A stretch of 64,000 nucleotides of DNA from Pedobacter ureilyticus (GCF_005925345.1 NZ_SSHJ01000018.1:37849-101848); one strand, 5' to 3'. Counted from the first letter of the stretch, positions 51,915 to 61,775 are shown. Notes: generated by a model not told the origin, from the sequence alone. A program made the numbers and translations.

Positions 51915-53066
51915 ATGCAAAAAATCCTTTTTCATTTTTCTAAATGGTTTGTAGGTCTCCTGTTCATTTTTTCAGGATTAATTAAAGCGAATGATCCGAT
52001 TGGTTTTGGATATAAGCTACAAGAGTATTTCGAAGTTTTTCACATCGGTTTTTTAAATGGTTGGGCAACCGGAATTGCCATTTTGCTTTGTGTGCTCGAA
52101 ATTATGTTTGGTGCACTTTTACTATTAGGTATTTTTAGAAATTTTGTAGCAAAAGGTTTGCTGGCAACTATTATCTTCTTTACTTTTTTAACCTTCGTTT
52201 CGGCGGCATTTAAAGTAGTTACTTCATGTGGTTGTTTTGGCGATGCTATTCCACTTACACCTTGGCAATCGTTTAGTAAAGATGTGCTGCTATTGCTGCT
52301 GATTATCTATATCTACATTAATAGGAAACAAATTAGGCCAGTAACTGAAAAACCAGGTGTGCAAAGTGCATTGTTTGCGATAGCTTTTACAGCTTCTTTA
52401 TTGTTTGGTACTTTTACCTATAATTATTTGCCTATTATCGATTTTCTTCCTTATAAAGTGGGTTCTAATATTCCCGAGAATATGAAAATACCCGAAGGTG
52501 CACCGGTAGACGAGTACCTGATCATGTACGACTTGAAGAATAAAAAAACTGGCGAAACCAAGGCCATGAGCGATAAGGATTACATGGAAAAAGAGGTGTG
52601 GAAAGATGAAAACTGGGAAGTTACGGGTTCGCCATCGCGTAAGCTCATTAAAAAAGGCTATGAGGTAAAAATTAAAGATTTGATGATTACCGATGCTTCT
52701 GGAACAGATTACACCAAAGAAATTGTAGAAAATCCTTACCATAGCTTAGTAGTTGTTGCATACAACTTAAACGAAACTGATGAGAAAGCGATAGCGGAAA
52801 TTAACGCCTTAGCACTAAATGCGGCAGAGCAGTTCAATATCCGTACAGTGTTGCTTACTTCCAACTCTGCGCAAGATGCAGATAAGTTCAGCAAGCGATT
52901 AAAGCTTTTTATGGAAGTGTTTTACGCAGATGCGGTGCCATTAAAAAGTATGGTTAGGGCAAATCCTGGGGTGTTGTTGCTTAAAAATGGTACAATCATC
53001 AATAAATGGCACTATCATTCGCTGCCTTCGTTTGATCAGTTAACCGAAAAATATTTCTCTAAATAA
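51915..53066 (+). CDS. BT_3928-family membrane protein (DoxX-like with C-terminal domain)
   Basis: The 383-residue protein has four helices in the first 130 residues, of DoxX-like type (FHFSKWFVGLLFIFSGLIKA), a further helix at about 145-165, and a soluble domain of about 200 residues. The latter resembles a thioredoxin fold without its CxxC (LVVVAYNLNETD and PGVLLLKNGTIINKWH). I chose ATG 51915 over an earlier frame start because the coding pattern begins there. Its stop overlaps the start of the next gene (TAATG). Confidence 0.85.
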   Translation: MQKILFHFSKWFVGLLFIFSGLIKANDPIGFGYKLQEYFEVFHIGFLNGWATGIAILLCVLEIMFGALLLLGIFRNFVAKGLLATIIFFTFLTFVSAAFKVVTSCGCFGDAIPLTPWQSFSKDVLLLLLIIYIYINRKQIRPVTEKPGVQSALFAIAFTASLLFGTFTYNYLPIIDFLPYKVGSNIPENMKIPEGAPVDEYLIMYDLKNKKTGETKAMSDKDYMEKEVWKDENWEVTGSPSRKLIKKGYEVKIKDLMITDASGTDYTKEIVENPYHSLVVVAYNLNETDEKAIAEINALALNAAEQFNIRTVLLTSNSAQDADKFSKRLKLFMEVFYADAVPLKSMVRANPGVLLLKNGTIINKWHYHSLPSFDQLTEKYFSK

Positions 53067-54121
53067 TGGGTAGCTACGCAATTAGAAAACTCTTGTACGG
53101 ACTAGCGGTAATGGCAGGGGTGGTAGCTGTGGTATTTGTGCTTTTCAATATTTTACCCGGCGATCCGGCTCGTATGACGATGGGGCAACGCTCAGATGTG
53201 CAGTCTTTGGAAGCGGTGCGTAAGGAATTTGGCTTGGATAAATCTAAACCTGTACAGTTTTTTCTGTATGTAAATGATCTGTCGCCAATCAGCGTTCACG
53301 CAAATACGCCAGAAAATCAAGAGAAATATGGCTATGTTAGGCTGTTTAAACTAGGGAACGATGCGTGGGTGTTGAAAAAGCCTTATTTGCGTCGCTCGTA
53401 CCAAACTAAACGTGACGTAACTACAATTCTGGCAGAAACGGTACCCAATACTTTTGTTTTAGCACTAACTGCTATGATTTTTGCCACTATAGTTGGCGTT
53501 TTTTTGGGCGTACTTTCTGCCATTTATAAAGGCACTTGGATTGACAAGGCTGCCAATATGTTCGCTATTTTAGGTATTTCGGCCCCGTCTTTTTTTGCAG
53601 GGATTATTATAGCTTGGTTGTTTGGCTTTGTGTTGGCAGATTATACGGGCTTAAATATGAGTGGGAGCTTGTTCAGCTATGATCCTTTCCAAGGCGAAAT
53701 CATGACCTTACGAAATTTATGGCTACCCATGATTACTTTAGGACTTCGCCCGTTGGCAATTATTGTGCAATTAACCCGTAGTGCCATGTTAGATGTTTTA
53801 TCTCAAGATTACATTCGTACGGCAAGGGCAAAAGGTTTGTCCCGTAAAACGATTATCTATAAGCACGCCTTGAAAAATGCCCTAAATCCGGTCGTTACGG
53901 CTATCTCAGGTTGGTTTGCGTCTTTGTTGGCAGGCTCGTTTTTTGTAGAATATATTTTTGGTTATAACGGTTTGGGGCGTACTACCGTTTCTGCCCTTGA
54001 AATGTCTGATTTTCCGGTGGTGATGGGCTCAATTTTGTTTATTGCTTTTGTTTTTGTAGTGGTAAATATCTTAGTAGATTTATTGTATGCTTGGATTGAC
54101 CCGAGAGTGAAATTAGCTTAG
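53066..54121 (+). CDS. ABC transporter permease (DppB/OppB type)
   Basis: The 351-residue permease has an N-terminal helix (10-30), a periplasmic loop of about 80 residues, and five helices from about 115. FNILPGDPARM and the EAA-type loop DYIRTARAKGLSRKTIIYKH (about 252-271) mark a dipeptide/oligopeptide-type permease. The second permease and ATPase are not in the neighbourhood, so it must pair with products from elsewhere. Translation is probably coupled to the gene before it. Confidence 0.88.
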   Translation: MGSYAIRKLLYGLAVMAGVVAVVFVLFNILPGDPARMTMGQRSDVQSLEAVRKEFGLDKSKPVQFFLYVNDLSPISVHANTPENQEKYGYVRLFKLGNDAWVLKKPYLRRSYQTKRDVTTILAETVPNTFVLALTAMIFATIVGVFLGVLSAIYKGTWIDKAANMFAILGISAPSFFAGIIIAWLFGFVLADYTGLNMSGSLFSYDPFQGEIMTLRNLWLPMITLGLRPLAIIVQLTRSAMLDVLSQDYIRTARAKGLSRKTIIYKHALKNALNPVVTAISGWFASLLAGSFFVEYIFGYNGLGRTTVSALEMSDFPVVMGSILFIAFVFVVVNILVDLLYAWIDPRVKLA

Positions 54122-54158
54122 GAGATGGGTTAGTTGTGCATGCGAAATATAAAATAAG

Positions 54159-54605
54159 ATGAACCTCGAAGAGCTTTTACGATACACTAAAAAGGCAGAC
54201 GAAATGATCATCAAGACCTTAGCCGAAACGGGTTTTTCTATACCCGAGGCTAGTACCTTGTTTAGTCATGTGCTAAGTGCTCAACATATTTGGGCAAAAC
54301 GAATTTTAGGTCAAAAACCGAATTATGCGGTTTGGGAATTGTTTGATCCAGAAGATTTCAACAACATTTACCAAAGCAACATCGAAATGCTGGAAGAAAT
54401 TTTAGCTAACAAAGAGCTTACGGAACAAATAACCTATGGTAATTCTGCCGGTGATGGTTTTAAGAATACTATCGAAGAGATTTTGATGCACCTTTGTAAC
54501 CACGGAACTTATCATAGAGGCCAATTGGCCAAAATATTGAAACAAGCGGGTTATGTGCCGCCTGTTACCGACTATATCCTGTTAAAAAGGCAAGGTCTGT
54601 TATAA
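54159..54605 (+). CDS. DinB-family protein
   Basis: The 148-residue protein is a four-helix bundle of the DinB/YfiT type. The expected metal-binding histidines are His37 or His43 (FSHVLSAQH) and His115 and His119 (CNHGTYHRGQLA). Such proteins are often thiol-dependent transferases or of unknown function; no substrate can be stated. It lies between the permease and aroK. Confidence 0.85.
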   Translation: MNLEELLRYTKKADEMIIKTLAETGFSIPEASTLFSHVLSAQHIWAKRILGQKPNYAVWELFDPEDFNNIYQSNIEMLEEILANKELTEQITYGNSAGDGFKNTIEEILMHLCNHGTYHRGQLAKILKQAGYVPPVTDYILLKRQGLL

Positions 54606-54641
54606 GTAACCAGTTAACCAATTTAAACACTCAACCAAAAA

Positions 54642-55148
54642 ATGAAAATTTTCCTAGTAGGATTTATGGGTTGCGGCAAAAGCACCAAAGCAAAACAACT
54701 CGCTAATTTATTAGAATGCCCCGTAATTGATATTGATGCCGTAATTGTCGCGGAACAAGGGATGAGTATTGCCGATTATTTTGCTGCCAATGGCGAGGCT
54801 GCTTTTCGCCAGCTAGAAAATGAAGTGCTTAAGTCTTTTGATTATCCTGAAACTTGCGTGGTGGCTACAGGAGGTGGTTTGCCTTGTTATTTCGATAACA
54901 TGCAATGGATGAACGAAAACGGGATTACGGTTTACTTAGAGATGACACCGCCGCAGTTGGTTTCACGTTTGCACAACAGAGAAAAGCGTCCATTATTAAA
55001 AGGTATGGATGATGAACAACTTTTAGCGTTCATCATCGGTAAATTGGAAGAGCGAAATGTGTTTTACCGTCAATCGAAATTAGTTATTAATTCATTTGAT
55101 CTAGACCCAAAGGTATTATTGGAGGAAGTAAATAGCTTGAAGGCATAG
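54642..55148 (+). CDS. aroK: Shikimate kinase
   Basis: The 168-residue protein has the Walker A motif GFMGCGKST (7-15), FRQLENEVL, ATGGGLPC and REKRPLLKG, the ATP- and shikimate-binding marks. It phosphorylates shikimate at position 3 in aromatic amino acid synthesis. No other shikimate gene is close. Confidence 0.92.
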   Translation: MKIFLVGFMGCGKSTKAKQLANLLECPVIDIDAVIVAEQGMSIADYFAANGEAAFRQLENEVLKSFDYPETCVVATGGGLPCYFDNMQWMNENGITVYLEMTPPQLVSRLHNREKRPLLKGMDDEQLLAFIIGKLEERNVFYRQSKLVINSFDLDPKVLLEEVNSLKA

Positions 55149-55351
55149 CTTTTACCTTTTTTTATTTCGAACGGAGCTTGGCGAGAGAAATCAAACAATT
55201 TAAAGGTTAGTTACTGTTGTTAACTCGTCATTCCCGAGTATGCGGAATCTTAAAGCGAAATAAATTGACCTAACTACACGTTACGATTAGCTGCGCTGAG
55301 CGCTTTGTGGTTCCGAAATAAATTCGGAATAACGCGAATGAGCGTCTATAC
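55149..55351. other. Intergenic region with REP remnants
   Basis: It holds a partial arm CGTCATTCCCGAG and a small hairpin TTCCGAA-ATAAA-TTCGGAA near 55310-55331. There is no gene. Confidence 0.5.
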
Positions 55352-55747
55352 TTAGCCCAAATTCTCCAGTTTTTCATCCATTTTCCTGATTTTGGTTTTG
55401 CCATGCGGAATAGGTTCGCTACGCTCATTTACATTTACAAATACCATTCTGTCTATAGTTAAAATGGCTTTTTTAGTAATTTTGTTTCGCACTTCGCATT
55501 TAAGTGTAATAGAAGTTCTCCCAAACTCGGCTGCGGTCATGCCCATTTCCACAATATCGCCTAGTTTACCAGAAGATACAAAGTTGATCTCCGAAATCAG
55601 TTTGGTAACTACTCTTGGAGCTTCTAACTGGCACATGGCATAAATTGCGGCTTCTTCATCAATCCATTTTAATAAACTACCGCCAAAAAGGCTACCATTT
55701 GGGTTTAAATCTTCGGGCTTAATCCATTTACGAGTGTGAAAATTCAT
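55352..55747 (-). CDS. Acyl-CoA thioesterase (hotdog fold)
   Basis: The 131-residue protein has the hotdog thioesterase pattern with PEDLNPNGSLFGGSLLKWIDEEA (the N-terminal part with Asn and Gly, about 11-30) where the catalytic Asp and Glu lie, and GKLGDIVEMGM. It resembles YciA-type acyl-CoA hydrolases. It is cytosolic and monocistronic. Confidence 0.88.
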   Translation of the reverse strand: MNFHTRKWIKPEDLNPNGSLFGGSLLKWIDEEAAIYAMCQLEAPRVVTKLISEINFVSSGKLGDIVEMGMTAAEFGRTSITLKCEVRNKITKKAILTIDRMVFVNVNERSEPIPHGKTKIRKMDEKLENLG

Positions 55748-55779
55748 CTTAATCTTTTTATTTCAAGCTAATTTAAGAT

Positions 55780-56757
55780 TTATTGTTTGTTGGATGACAA
55801 ATCTTTCTTAGAAATTCCGTTGAAGCCAACAACTGATTCTGGCAGATCGGATAGTTGTATGGTGTTTTTGGTATTTGGAATAAAGGTTTGATAACTGAAC
55901 TTTTTGGCATTTTTAGCAGGTACTTCTATGATGGTATAAGCCCTTTTTGCCGGCTGATGATCTCCTAACAAAGGCCGTGGGCCTTCGCCAATACAACCAG
56001 CATTCAGCAACCTTAAATTTTTGGCGAACGATGGATAGTAGGCATGTTGATGGCCGCTAATATATAAATCGATGCCGTTTTGTTCAAAAAAGTTGTTCGT
56101 TTTTTCGTTGTCGGCTAATACCTCTCCGGGTTTGTTTTTGCTAGCTACAATGGCATAAAGTGGTAAATGCCCTAAAAGGATGCGCAATTTTGCTTTTTTT
56201 GCTGTTTTAGATTGCAATTGTTTTTCCATCCAATCAAATACTTCTTGGTTTACTTTAGATCCTGCTGCATCCCAACTGATGAAGAAAAGATCATCTTGTT
56301 GATAGCTATAATAAAATGGAAAATGCGCCTGATCAATAAAATTGAGGCCTAGCTCTTTCTGCTTACTTAGCCAAAATTCTTTTGCCAGTTCTCGATCTTG
56401 CTGGTAAGAAGGTGAGGCATCGTGGTTGCCAACAGTAAAGCCAAAAGGAACTTTTGTTCTTTGTATTGGTTTCAGTATGTTATTGTCGAAACTGTTCCAC
56501 ATGGCTTGGGTTTGTTCGGTAGTTAAAGAAGCTTTCTGCCCCGCAATCATATCGCCACCACATAAAATGATGTCTGGCTTAATGTTTTCAAGTTCTTTTA
56601 AAGTTGCGTAAACATCTGGATGGTAAACGGTAGCGCCGTAGCTCGAATTGAGATCGCTGATTACTGCAATTTTGATAGTTTTCGACTTAGGTTTTTCTTG
56701 CCAAGATGAGCAGATGATAAGGATGGTGCATAGCAGAATTACAATTGCTTGTTTCAT
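55780..56757 (-). CDS. Secreted metallophosphoesterase
   Basis: The 325-residue protein has a signal peptide (about 1-19) and a calcineurin-like phosphoesterase domain: ISDLNSSYG near 33, GGDM near 66, GNHDAS near 110, GHLPLYA near 196, and GHQHAYYP near 234. These carry the two-metal site. It is probably periplasmic or exported and hydrolyses a phosphoester. The gene lies 32 bases from the thioesterase gene. Confidence 0.9.
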   Translation of the reverse strand: MKQAIVILLCTILIICSSWQEKPKSKTIKIAVISDLNSSYGATVYHPDVYATLKELENIKPDIILCGGDMIAGQKASLTTEQTQAMWNSFDNNILKPIQRTKVPFGFTVGNHDASPSYQQDRELAKEFWLSKQKELGLNFIDQAHFPFYYSYQQDDLFFISWDAAGSKVNQEVFDWMEKQLQSKTAKKAKLRILLGHLPLYAIVASKNKPGEVLADNEKTNNFFEQNGIDLYISGHQHAYYPSFAKNLRLLNAGCIGEGPRPLLGDHQPAKRAYTIIEVPAKNAKKFSYQTFIPNTKNTIQLSDLPESVVGFNGISKKDLSSNKQ

Positions 56758-56931
56758 TTAGCAAATATAGAAGATTGGAAGTTGATTGCATTTGCTTTAG
56801 ATGATAAACCCAATTGCAGTGTAAATCCTTTTTGTTGATGGGGCTAGAAGAGCGGGGGCGGCAAAAAGATTGCAACGAAAAGTGGGACTGGAATTGCCGA
56901 TTTCTTACCAAATACCTTTTCCAAAATAAAA

Positions 56932-56959
56932 AAAGTCTCGATTTTGAGGCCGAGACTTT
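56932..56959 (-). terminator. Terminator of the N-acetylglucosamine kinase gene
   Basis: AAAGTCTCG (56932-56940) and CGAGACTTT (56951-56959) form a perfect 9-bp stem with a 10-base loop; reading on the minus strand a run of T follows. It is 23 bases past the gene's stop. Confidence 0.85.
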
Positions 56960-56981
56960 GCTGTATAAAATTCTTTTAAGC

Positions 56982-57833
56982 TTATTTTTTGCTTAAATGG
57001 TACTCTACTAAGTCATCTATTGGCGAGCGGATGATTTTGCCAACGCCCATTTCGTATTTATCAGCTACAACGCTTAGTCTGTCTCTAAAGCTGTAACCTA
57101 CAGAGCCTACCACATTTAGCAAATACTTGTTGTAGTTGGGGTAGTGTATCACCAATTTTTCGAAGAATGCAGTAAAAGCGGTATCAACTACATCTTCCGT
57201 GTACTCTTGGTAGGTAGTTTTAAAATCATATAAAAATTTGCTGAAACTTGCGCAGAAACGGTTTGGTAATGGTTTGTTATAGATGTTGTCGAAGATATCT
57301 TCATTACTTAATCCGTAGATATTAAAGAAACTTTCGCTCAATCCCTTTGGCATAAAACCTTTCATATAATCGGCCAATAAACGTTTACCAATGTAACTAC
57401 CGCTACCTTCATCGCCTAGAAAATAGCCTAATGAGTCGATGTTTAAAGTAATGCCGTCGCCATCGTATAAGCAAGTATTGGTTCCTGTGCCTAAAATAGC
57501 CGCAAAGCCTGGTTCGTCGCCTAAAAGCGCACGACAAGAAGCTAACAAATCATGATCTACATAGATTTCGGCATTTACAAAAACTTTTTGCATGGCATCC
57601 GATACAATTTTTTTGTTTGCATCTGTAGAGCAGCCTGCACCGTAGTAGTAAATTTCTTTTAGTTTAGATGCATCTAAACTATCGGGCAAAGTGGTTCTCA
57701 ATGAATTTTCAATGTAGTCTTGCTTTGCAAAATAAGGGTTGTAGCCCTCGGTGTTAAAATGGATTTTCCTACCGGCTTCATTGATCAAGCACCAGTTGGT
57801 TTTAGTAGATCCACCGTCTGCAATAAGTATCAT
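56982..57833 (-). CDS. N-acetylglucosamine kinase-type (BadF/BadG) ATPase
   Basis: The 283-residue protein has the actin-like ATPase fold: ADGGSTKTNWCLI (5-17) is the phosphate-1 motif, and GTGTNT (near 117) the adenosine region. These small BadF/BadG-type kinases commonly phosphorylate N-acetylglucosamine or muramyl sugars in cell-wall recycling. There is no transporter near. The terminator downstream is clear. Confidence 0.87.
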   Translation of the reverse strand: MILIADGGSTKTNWCLINEAGRKIHFNTEGYNPYFAKQDYIENSLRTTLPDSLDASKLKEIYYYGAGCSTDANKKIVSDAMQKVFVNAEIYVDHDLLASCRALLGDEPGFAAILGTGTNTCLYDGDGITLNIDSLGYFLGDEGSGSYIGKRLLADYMKGFMPKGLSESFFNIYGLSNEDIFDNIYNKPLPNRFCASFSKFLYDFKTTYQEYTEDVVDTAFTAFFEKLVIHYPNYNKYLLNVVGSVGYSFRDRLSVVADKYEMGVGKIIRSPIDDLVEYHLSKK

Positions 57834-58238
57834 TTTTTTGGTTTGTTAAGTTGTATAATTTGTATAAAAGTTTGGCAATATATCAGCCTTTATTGGAAAT
57901 AAAAAATTAATATTAAGTTTTTTATTACTTAATGTTAACTGCATTCAAATGTTTGATTGTGAATAAATGAAGTGGTTTTTTAATAAAGTGTATTTTTTAC
58001 ACTATTTAATGCAGTTTTTACGACTTTAAAACAGGTAAATAAGGCCGCACAAAACGGTGGAAAAATAATTTACCACAATTGTAATTTTTTTGTCGGTTGT
58101 TTTTTCTTCGTTTTTCATTTTGAGTTATGCGCTTTAGGATTTAGTCTTTCCTTTTTCGTCTTTAGTCTTTGATCCTTTACCTCTAGTCTTTCGTCTTTAA
58201 CCTTTCCGCTTTTAGCTTTTAACTTTTAACTTTATGGC
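57834..58238. other. Intergenic region between divergent genes
   Basis: No gene. A small hairpin AGTGTA-TTTTT-TACACT lies near 57987-58003. From about 58140 to 58230 it is a pyrimidine-rich stretch with repeated TTTAGTCTTT and CTTTTAACTTTTAACTT pieces. Confidence 0.5.
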
Positions 58239-59267
58239 ATGGAACCAAAAATAGACTTTAGAAGTGATACCGTAACTAAGCCAACGGCAGGAATGCTTGA
58301 TGCAATGATGAGTGCCAAAGTAGGCGATGATGTGTATGGCGAAGATGAGACGGTTAATGAACTCGAAAGGAAGCTCGCAGGCATGTTCGGTATGGAGGCA
58401 GGTCTGTTCTGCCCGTCGGGTACAATGACCAACCAAATTGCCATTAAATGTTTTACGCAACCGCTGGATGAGTTAATCTGTGATCAAACCGCTCATGTTT
58501 ATCGTTACGAAGGTGGGGGCATTGCCTATAACTCAATGGCTTCTGTGAGGTTGCTTTATGGCGAAAGAGGTATTTTAACCCCGGAGTTGATAGAACCAGA
58601 AATTAATGAAGAAAATATTCACTACCCAAAAACAAGTTTGGTGGTGTTAGAAAATACGGTAAATAAAGGAGGTGGCAAGTGCTACACGTTGGCACAAATA
58701 GAAGCGGTACATAATTTATGCAATATAAAAGGTTTGAAGTTACATTTAGACGGAGCCAGACTTTTTAACGCATTGGTAGCTACTGGAGATAAGGCATCGG
58801 TTTACGGTCATTTCTTTGATGGCATTTCTATTTGTTTATCAAAAGGCTTGGGAGCTCCCGTGGGTTCGGTACTACTTGGTTCTTCGGCAATGATAGGCCA
58901 AGCAAAGAGAATTAGAAAGGCATTAGGTGGTGGAATGCGACAAGCTGGTTTCTTAGCTGCTGCGGGTATTTATGCTTTAGACCATCATGTAGCTAGGCTT
59001 GCGGAAGATCATTTACACGCAAAGGCTTTGGCAGCTGCTTTAGCGCAAACAAATTATGTGGCCACGGTGATGTCGCCAGAAACTAATATTGTATTGTTTG
59101 ATGTAGTAAACAGGTATAAAGCAGAAGAAGTGGTAAGGGCTTTGGGCAAAAAGGGTATTTTATGTAACACAACTTCGGCTAAAACTATTCGCTTAGTCAC
59201 ACATTTAGATGTTACACCTGCAATGATAGATCAAACCATTGAGGTAATTGGTAAGTTGGAAGTTTAG
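58239..59267 (+). CDS. ltaE: Low-specificity L-threonine aldolase
   Basis: The 342-residue enzyme is a PLP-dependent beta-eliminating lyase family member: FRSDTVTKPT (about 6-15), GTMTNQIAIK, the PLP lysine in ICLSKGLGAPVG, and GGGMRQAG. It splits threonine or allo-threonine to glycine and acetaldehyde. The gene has a pyrimidine-rich leader and lies alone on the plus strand. Confidence 0.9.
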   Translation: MEPKIDFRSDTVTKPTAGMLDAMMSAKVGDDVYGEDETVNELERKLAGMFGMEAGLFCPSGTMTNQIAIKCFTQPLDELICDQTAHVYRYEGGGIAYNSMASVRLLYGERGILTPELIEPEINEENIHYPKTSLVVLENTVNKGGGKCYTLAQIEAVHNLCNIKGLKLHLDGARLFNALVATGDKASVYGHFFDGISICLSKGLGAPVGSVLLGSSAMIGQAKRIRKALGGGMRQAGFLAAAGIYALDHHVARLAEDHLHAKALAAALAQTNYVATVMSPETNIVLFDVVNRYKAEEVVRALGKKGILCNTTSAKTIRLVTHLDVTPAMIDQTIEVIGKLEV

Positions 59268-59593
59268 TCTTGCTTTTGGTTTGAACCAAAAACAACTAAA
59301 GTTCAAGGCCGCCTATTTTTTCTTGAAAGAATAGGCTTTTGCATATTCCTATTACCCGAAAAAATAGGAGGCCGAATTTAAGCTACGGAAGAACTGTACT
59401 TGGGCCAGCGTTGGGCGATTACTTTTTTAGGGTTCTTAAAGACGGCTTAACTTTTCGTTAAACTTTTTACTTATCAGTCTAAGGTTTCCGATTTGGCGGA
59501 AAGCTCAACATGATGCTTTTATTTTAATCAGCAGAAATTTAAACAGTTTCTTAGTAACTTTTTACTTTTGCCTTTCTACTCTTAACTTGTAAG
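59268..59593. other. Intergenic region with a structured hairpin
   Basis: GGCCGCCTATTTTTTC (59307-59322) and GAAAAAATAGGAGGCC (59358-59373) form a stem with 15 of 16 matches. It resembles the outer stem of the repeats at 48435 and 63452. There is no gene. Confidence 0.6.
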
Positions 59594-60034
59594 CTAGTGC
59601 TCAAATTTCTTTTTGATTTTCTTTACAATAGAATCATCCTCAATCCCTTCTATAGAACTGAGTTCTAGTTCTAAGGCTTTGGTGCTTAATTGGATCTCTA
59701 GCAGTGAAATCAACAAAGAAACCATGAAAAAAAGTAAACTTAGCGCAAAGAATATTTCTGCAGTAACTCCACTTTCCAAGTAAATAAAGAGCATACATAG
59801 TAAACAACAAGCAAAGCTCAGTACACCAAAAGCCTGCATATTTTTAATTAGCCTTAGTCGGTAACGTAAATTTTTAATCTGTTTATGTAGTCCAGGATTT
59901 TTATCCGTTTGTTCGTATTTCGATTTTAAACTCCGTACTAAACTAGCCAGTGCTAAAAAGCGATTGGTATAAGCTAACATGATTAAACTAATGGCGGGGA
60001 AGAAAAGGGCAGGTACGTTGAGGCTCAGTTGCAT
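59594..60034 (-). CDS. DUF2721 membrane protein
   Basis: The protein has about 146 residues and three membrane helices (about 4-25, 70-90, 95-118) with a charged loop between the first two, the layout of DUF2721. I chose ATG 60034 over a TTG at 60049 because MQLSLNVPALFFPAISLI begins with the helix. Function unknown. Confidence 0.75.
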   Translation of the reverse strand: MQLSLNVPALFFPAISLIMLAYTNRFLALASLVRSLKSKYEQTDKNPGLHKQIKNLRYRLRLIKNMQAFGVLSFACCLLCMLFIYLESGVTAEIFFALSLLFFMVSLLISLLEIQLSTKALELELSSIEGIEDDSIVKKIKKKFEH

Positions 60035-60170
60035 GGCTTTAGGGATCAAGGGTAAGGTGAAAATTCAAAATTCAAAAGAAAAATTAGCTACACAAGTTAG
60101 CCATAACTTTGCAACATTTCAACTTTGCAATTTTTCAACAATAAAAACAATTAAGCCATAAAGCAATTTT

Positions 60171-60228
60171 CCCTAATCCCTAATCCCTAATCCCTAATCC
60201 CTAATCCCTAATCCCTAATCCCTAATCC
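60171..60228 (+). repeat. Heptamer tandem array (CCCTAAT)8
   Basis: The heptamer CCCTAAT is repeated eight times with two extra bases, no mismatch, ending 60 bases before the biotin carboxylase start. It is a simple-sequence tract that could vary in copy number. Confidence 0.9.
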
Positions 60229-60287
60229 AAAATTTGTCTTTTCGCAATAAAATCTCCATCTTGTAAACGGTAACCAAGTATCAGCAC

Positions 60288-61775
60288 ATGAATAAAATAT
60301 TGATTGCAAATAGAGGTGAGATCGCTTTGCGTATTATGCGTTCTGCAAAAGAAATGGGCATAAAAACGGTAGCTGTATTTTCAGAAGCAGACAGGAATGC
60401 ACTGCATGTTCGTTATGCGGATGAAGCCGTTTGCATTGGTCCTGCACCATCTAACCAATCGTATTTGGTAGGTAGCAACATTATTGAGGCCTGCAAAAAA
60501 ACTGGTGCCGAGGCTATTCATCCAGGGTATGGTTTCTTGTCAGAAAATCCGGCTTTTGCCAAAGAAGTAAAAGAAGCGGGCTTACTTTTGATAGGTCCAA
60601 CTCCGGAGGCAATGGAAATTATGGGCAATAAACTTTCGGCAAAGGCAGCAGCGCTAAAATACAATATTCCTATGGTTCCGGGCACCGAAGAAGCTGTTGA
60701 TAACGTAGATGAAGCAAAGCTTAGGGCAGTAGAGGTAGGTTTTCCTATTCTTATTAAAGCGGCAGCAGGTGGTGGCGGTAAGGGCATGCGTATTGTAGAA
60801 AAGGTAGAAGATTTTGAAGAGCAAATGCAATTAGCGGTAAGTGAGGCTACTTCTGCTTTTGGCGATGGTTCAGTTTTTATTGAACGATATGTTACCTCCC
60901 CTCGTCACATTGAGATCCAGGTTTTGGGAGATACTCATGGAAATATTGTACATCTTTTCGAAAGAGAATGCTCAGTGCAACGCCGCCATCAAAAGGTGGT
61001 CGAAGAAGCTCCATCAGCTGTGCTAACGCCAGAAATTCGGGAAAAAATGGGCAAATGTGCGGTAGATGTAGCTCGTTCTGTAAGCTATGTGGGGGCTGGC
61101 ACCGTTGAGTTTATTCTAGATGAACATCTTGATTTCTTTTTTCTAGAGATGAATACCCGTTTGCAAGTGGAGCATCCGGTTACAGAAATGATTACTGGTT
61201 TAGATTTAGTGAAAGAACAAATCAAGATTGCCCGTGGCGAAGCTTTAAGTTTCAAACAGGAAGATTTGAAAATCAGTGGTCATGCCATGGAGTTGCGTGT
61301 GTACGCAGAAGATCCATTGAATAATTTCTTGCCTGATATTGGTACTTTGCAGACCTATCAAACCCCAAAAGGTTATGGTGTACGTGTAGATGATGGCTTT
61401 GAGCAGGGAATGGAAATTCCTATTTATTACGATCCAATGATCGCCAAATTGATTACCTATGGCAAAGACCGCACCGAAGCCATAGAAAGAATGATCAGGG
61501 CAATTGAAGAATATGACATTACAGGCATACAAACCACCTTAAACTTCGGTAAATTTGTAATGCAGCATCCAGCCTTTGTTTCTGGTAACTTTGATACGCA
61601 TTTCGTGGGGAAATATTTCAACCCCGATAGCCTAAAGAGTGAAAACGAACAAGAAGCTATGATTGCAGCTATTGCGGCAGTTTTGTTATTGCAAAATGAT
61701 AAAAATACAAAGCAGCAATCAACTTCCGTAGATACGCAAAAAAACAACTGGGTGCAAAATAGACGCAAGGTTTAA
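60288..61775 (+). CDS. accC: Biotin carboxylase subunit of acetyl/propionyl-CoA carboxylase
   Basis: The 495-residue enzyme has the ATP-grasp biotin carboxylase fold: KILIANRGEIALRI (about 3-16), GYGFLSENPAF, KAAAGGGGKGMRIV (about 158-171), and FFLEMNTRLQVEHPVTE. It carboxylates biotin on its carrier protein. At 495 residues it is longer than E. coli AccC (449), with a C-terminal tail of about 45 residues of low complexity that may contact a carrier. No biotin carrier or carboxyltransferase gene is adjacent, so the partners are encoded elsewhere. Confidence 0.92.
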   Translation: MNKILIANRGEIALRIMRSAKEMGIKTVAVFSEADRNALHVRYADEAVCIGPAPSNQSYLVGSNIIEACKKTGAEAIHPGYGFLSENPAFAKEVKEAGLLLIGPTPEAMEIMGNKLSAKAAALKYNIPMVPGTEEAVDNVDEAKLRAVEVGFPILIKAAAGGGGKGMRIVEKVEDFEEQMQLAVSEATSAFGDGSVFIERYVTSPRHIEIQVLGDTHGNIVHLFERECSVQRRHQKVVEEAPSAVLTPEIREKMGKCAVDVARSVSYVGAGTVEFILDEHLDFFFLEMNTRLQVEHPVTEMITGLDLVKEQIKIARGEALSFKQEDLKISGHAMELRVYAEDPLNNFLPDIGTLQTYQTPKGYGVRVDDGFEQGMEIPIYYDPMIAKLITYGKDRTEAIERMIRAIEEYDITGIQTTLNFGKFVMQHPAFVSGNFDTHFVGKYFNPDSLKSENEQEAMIAAIAAVLLLQNDKNTKQQSTSVDTQKNNWVQNRRKV

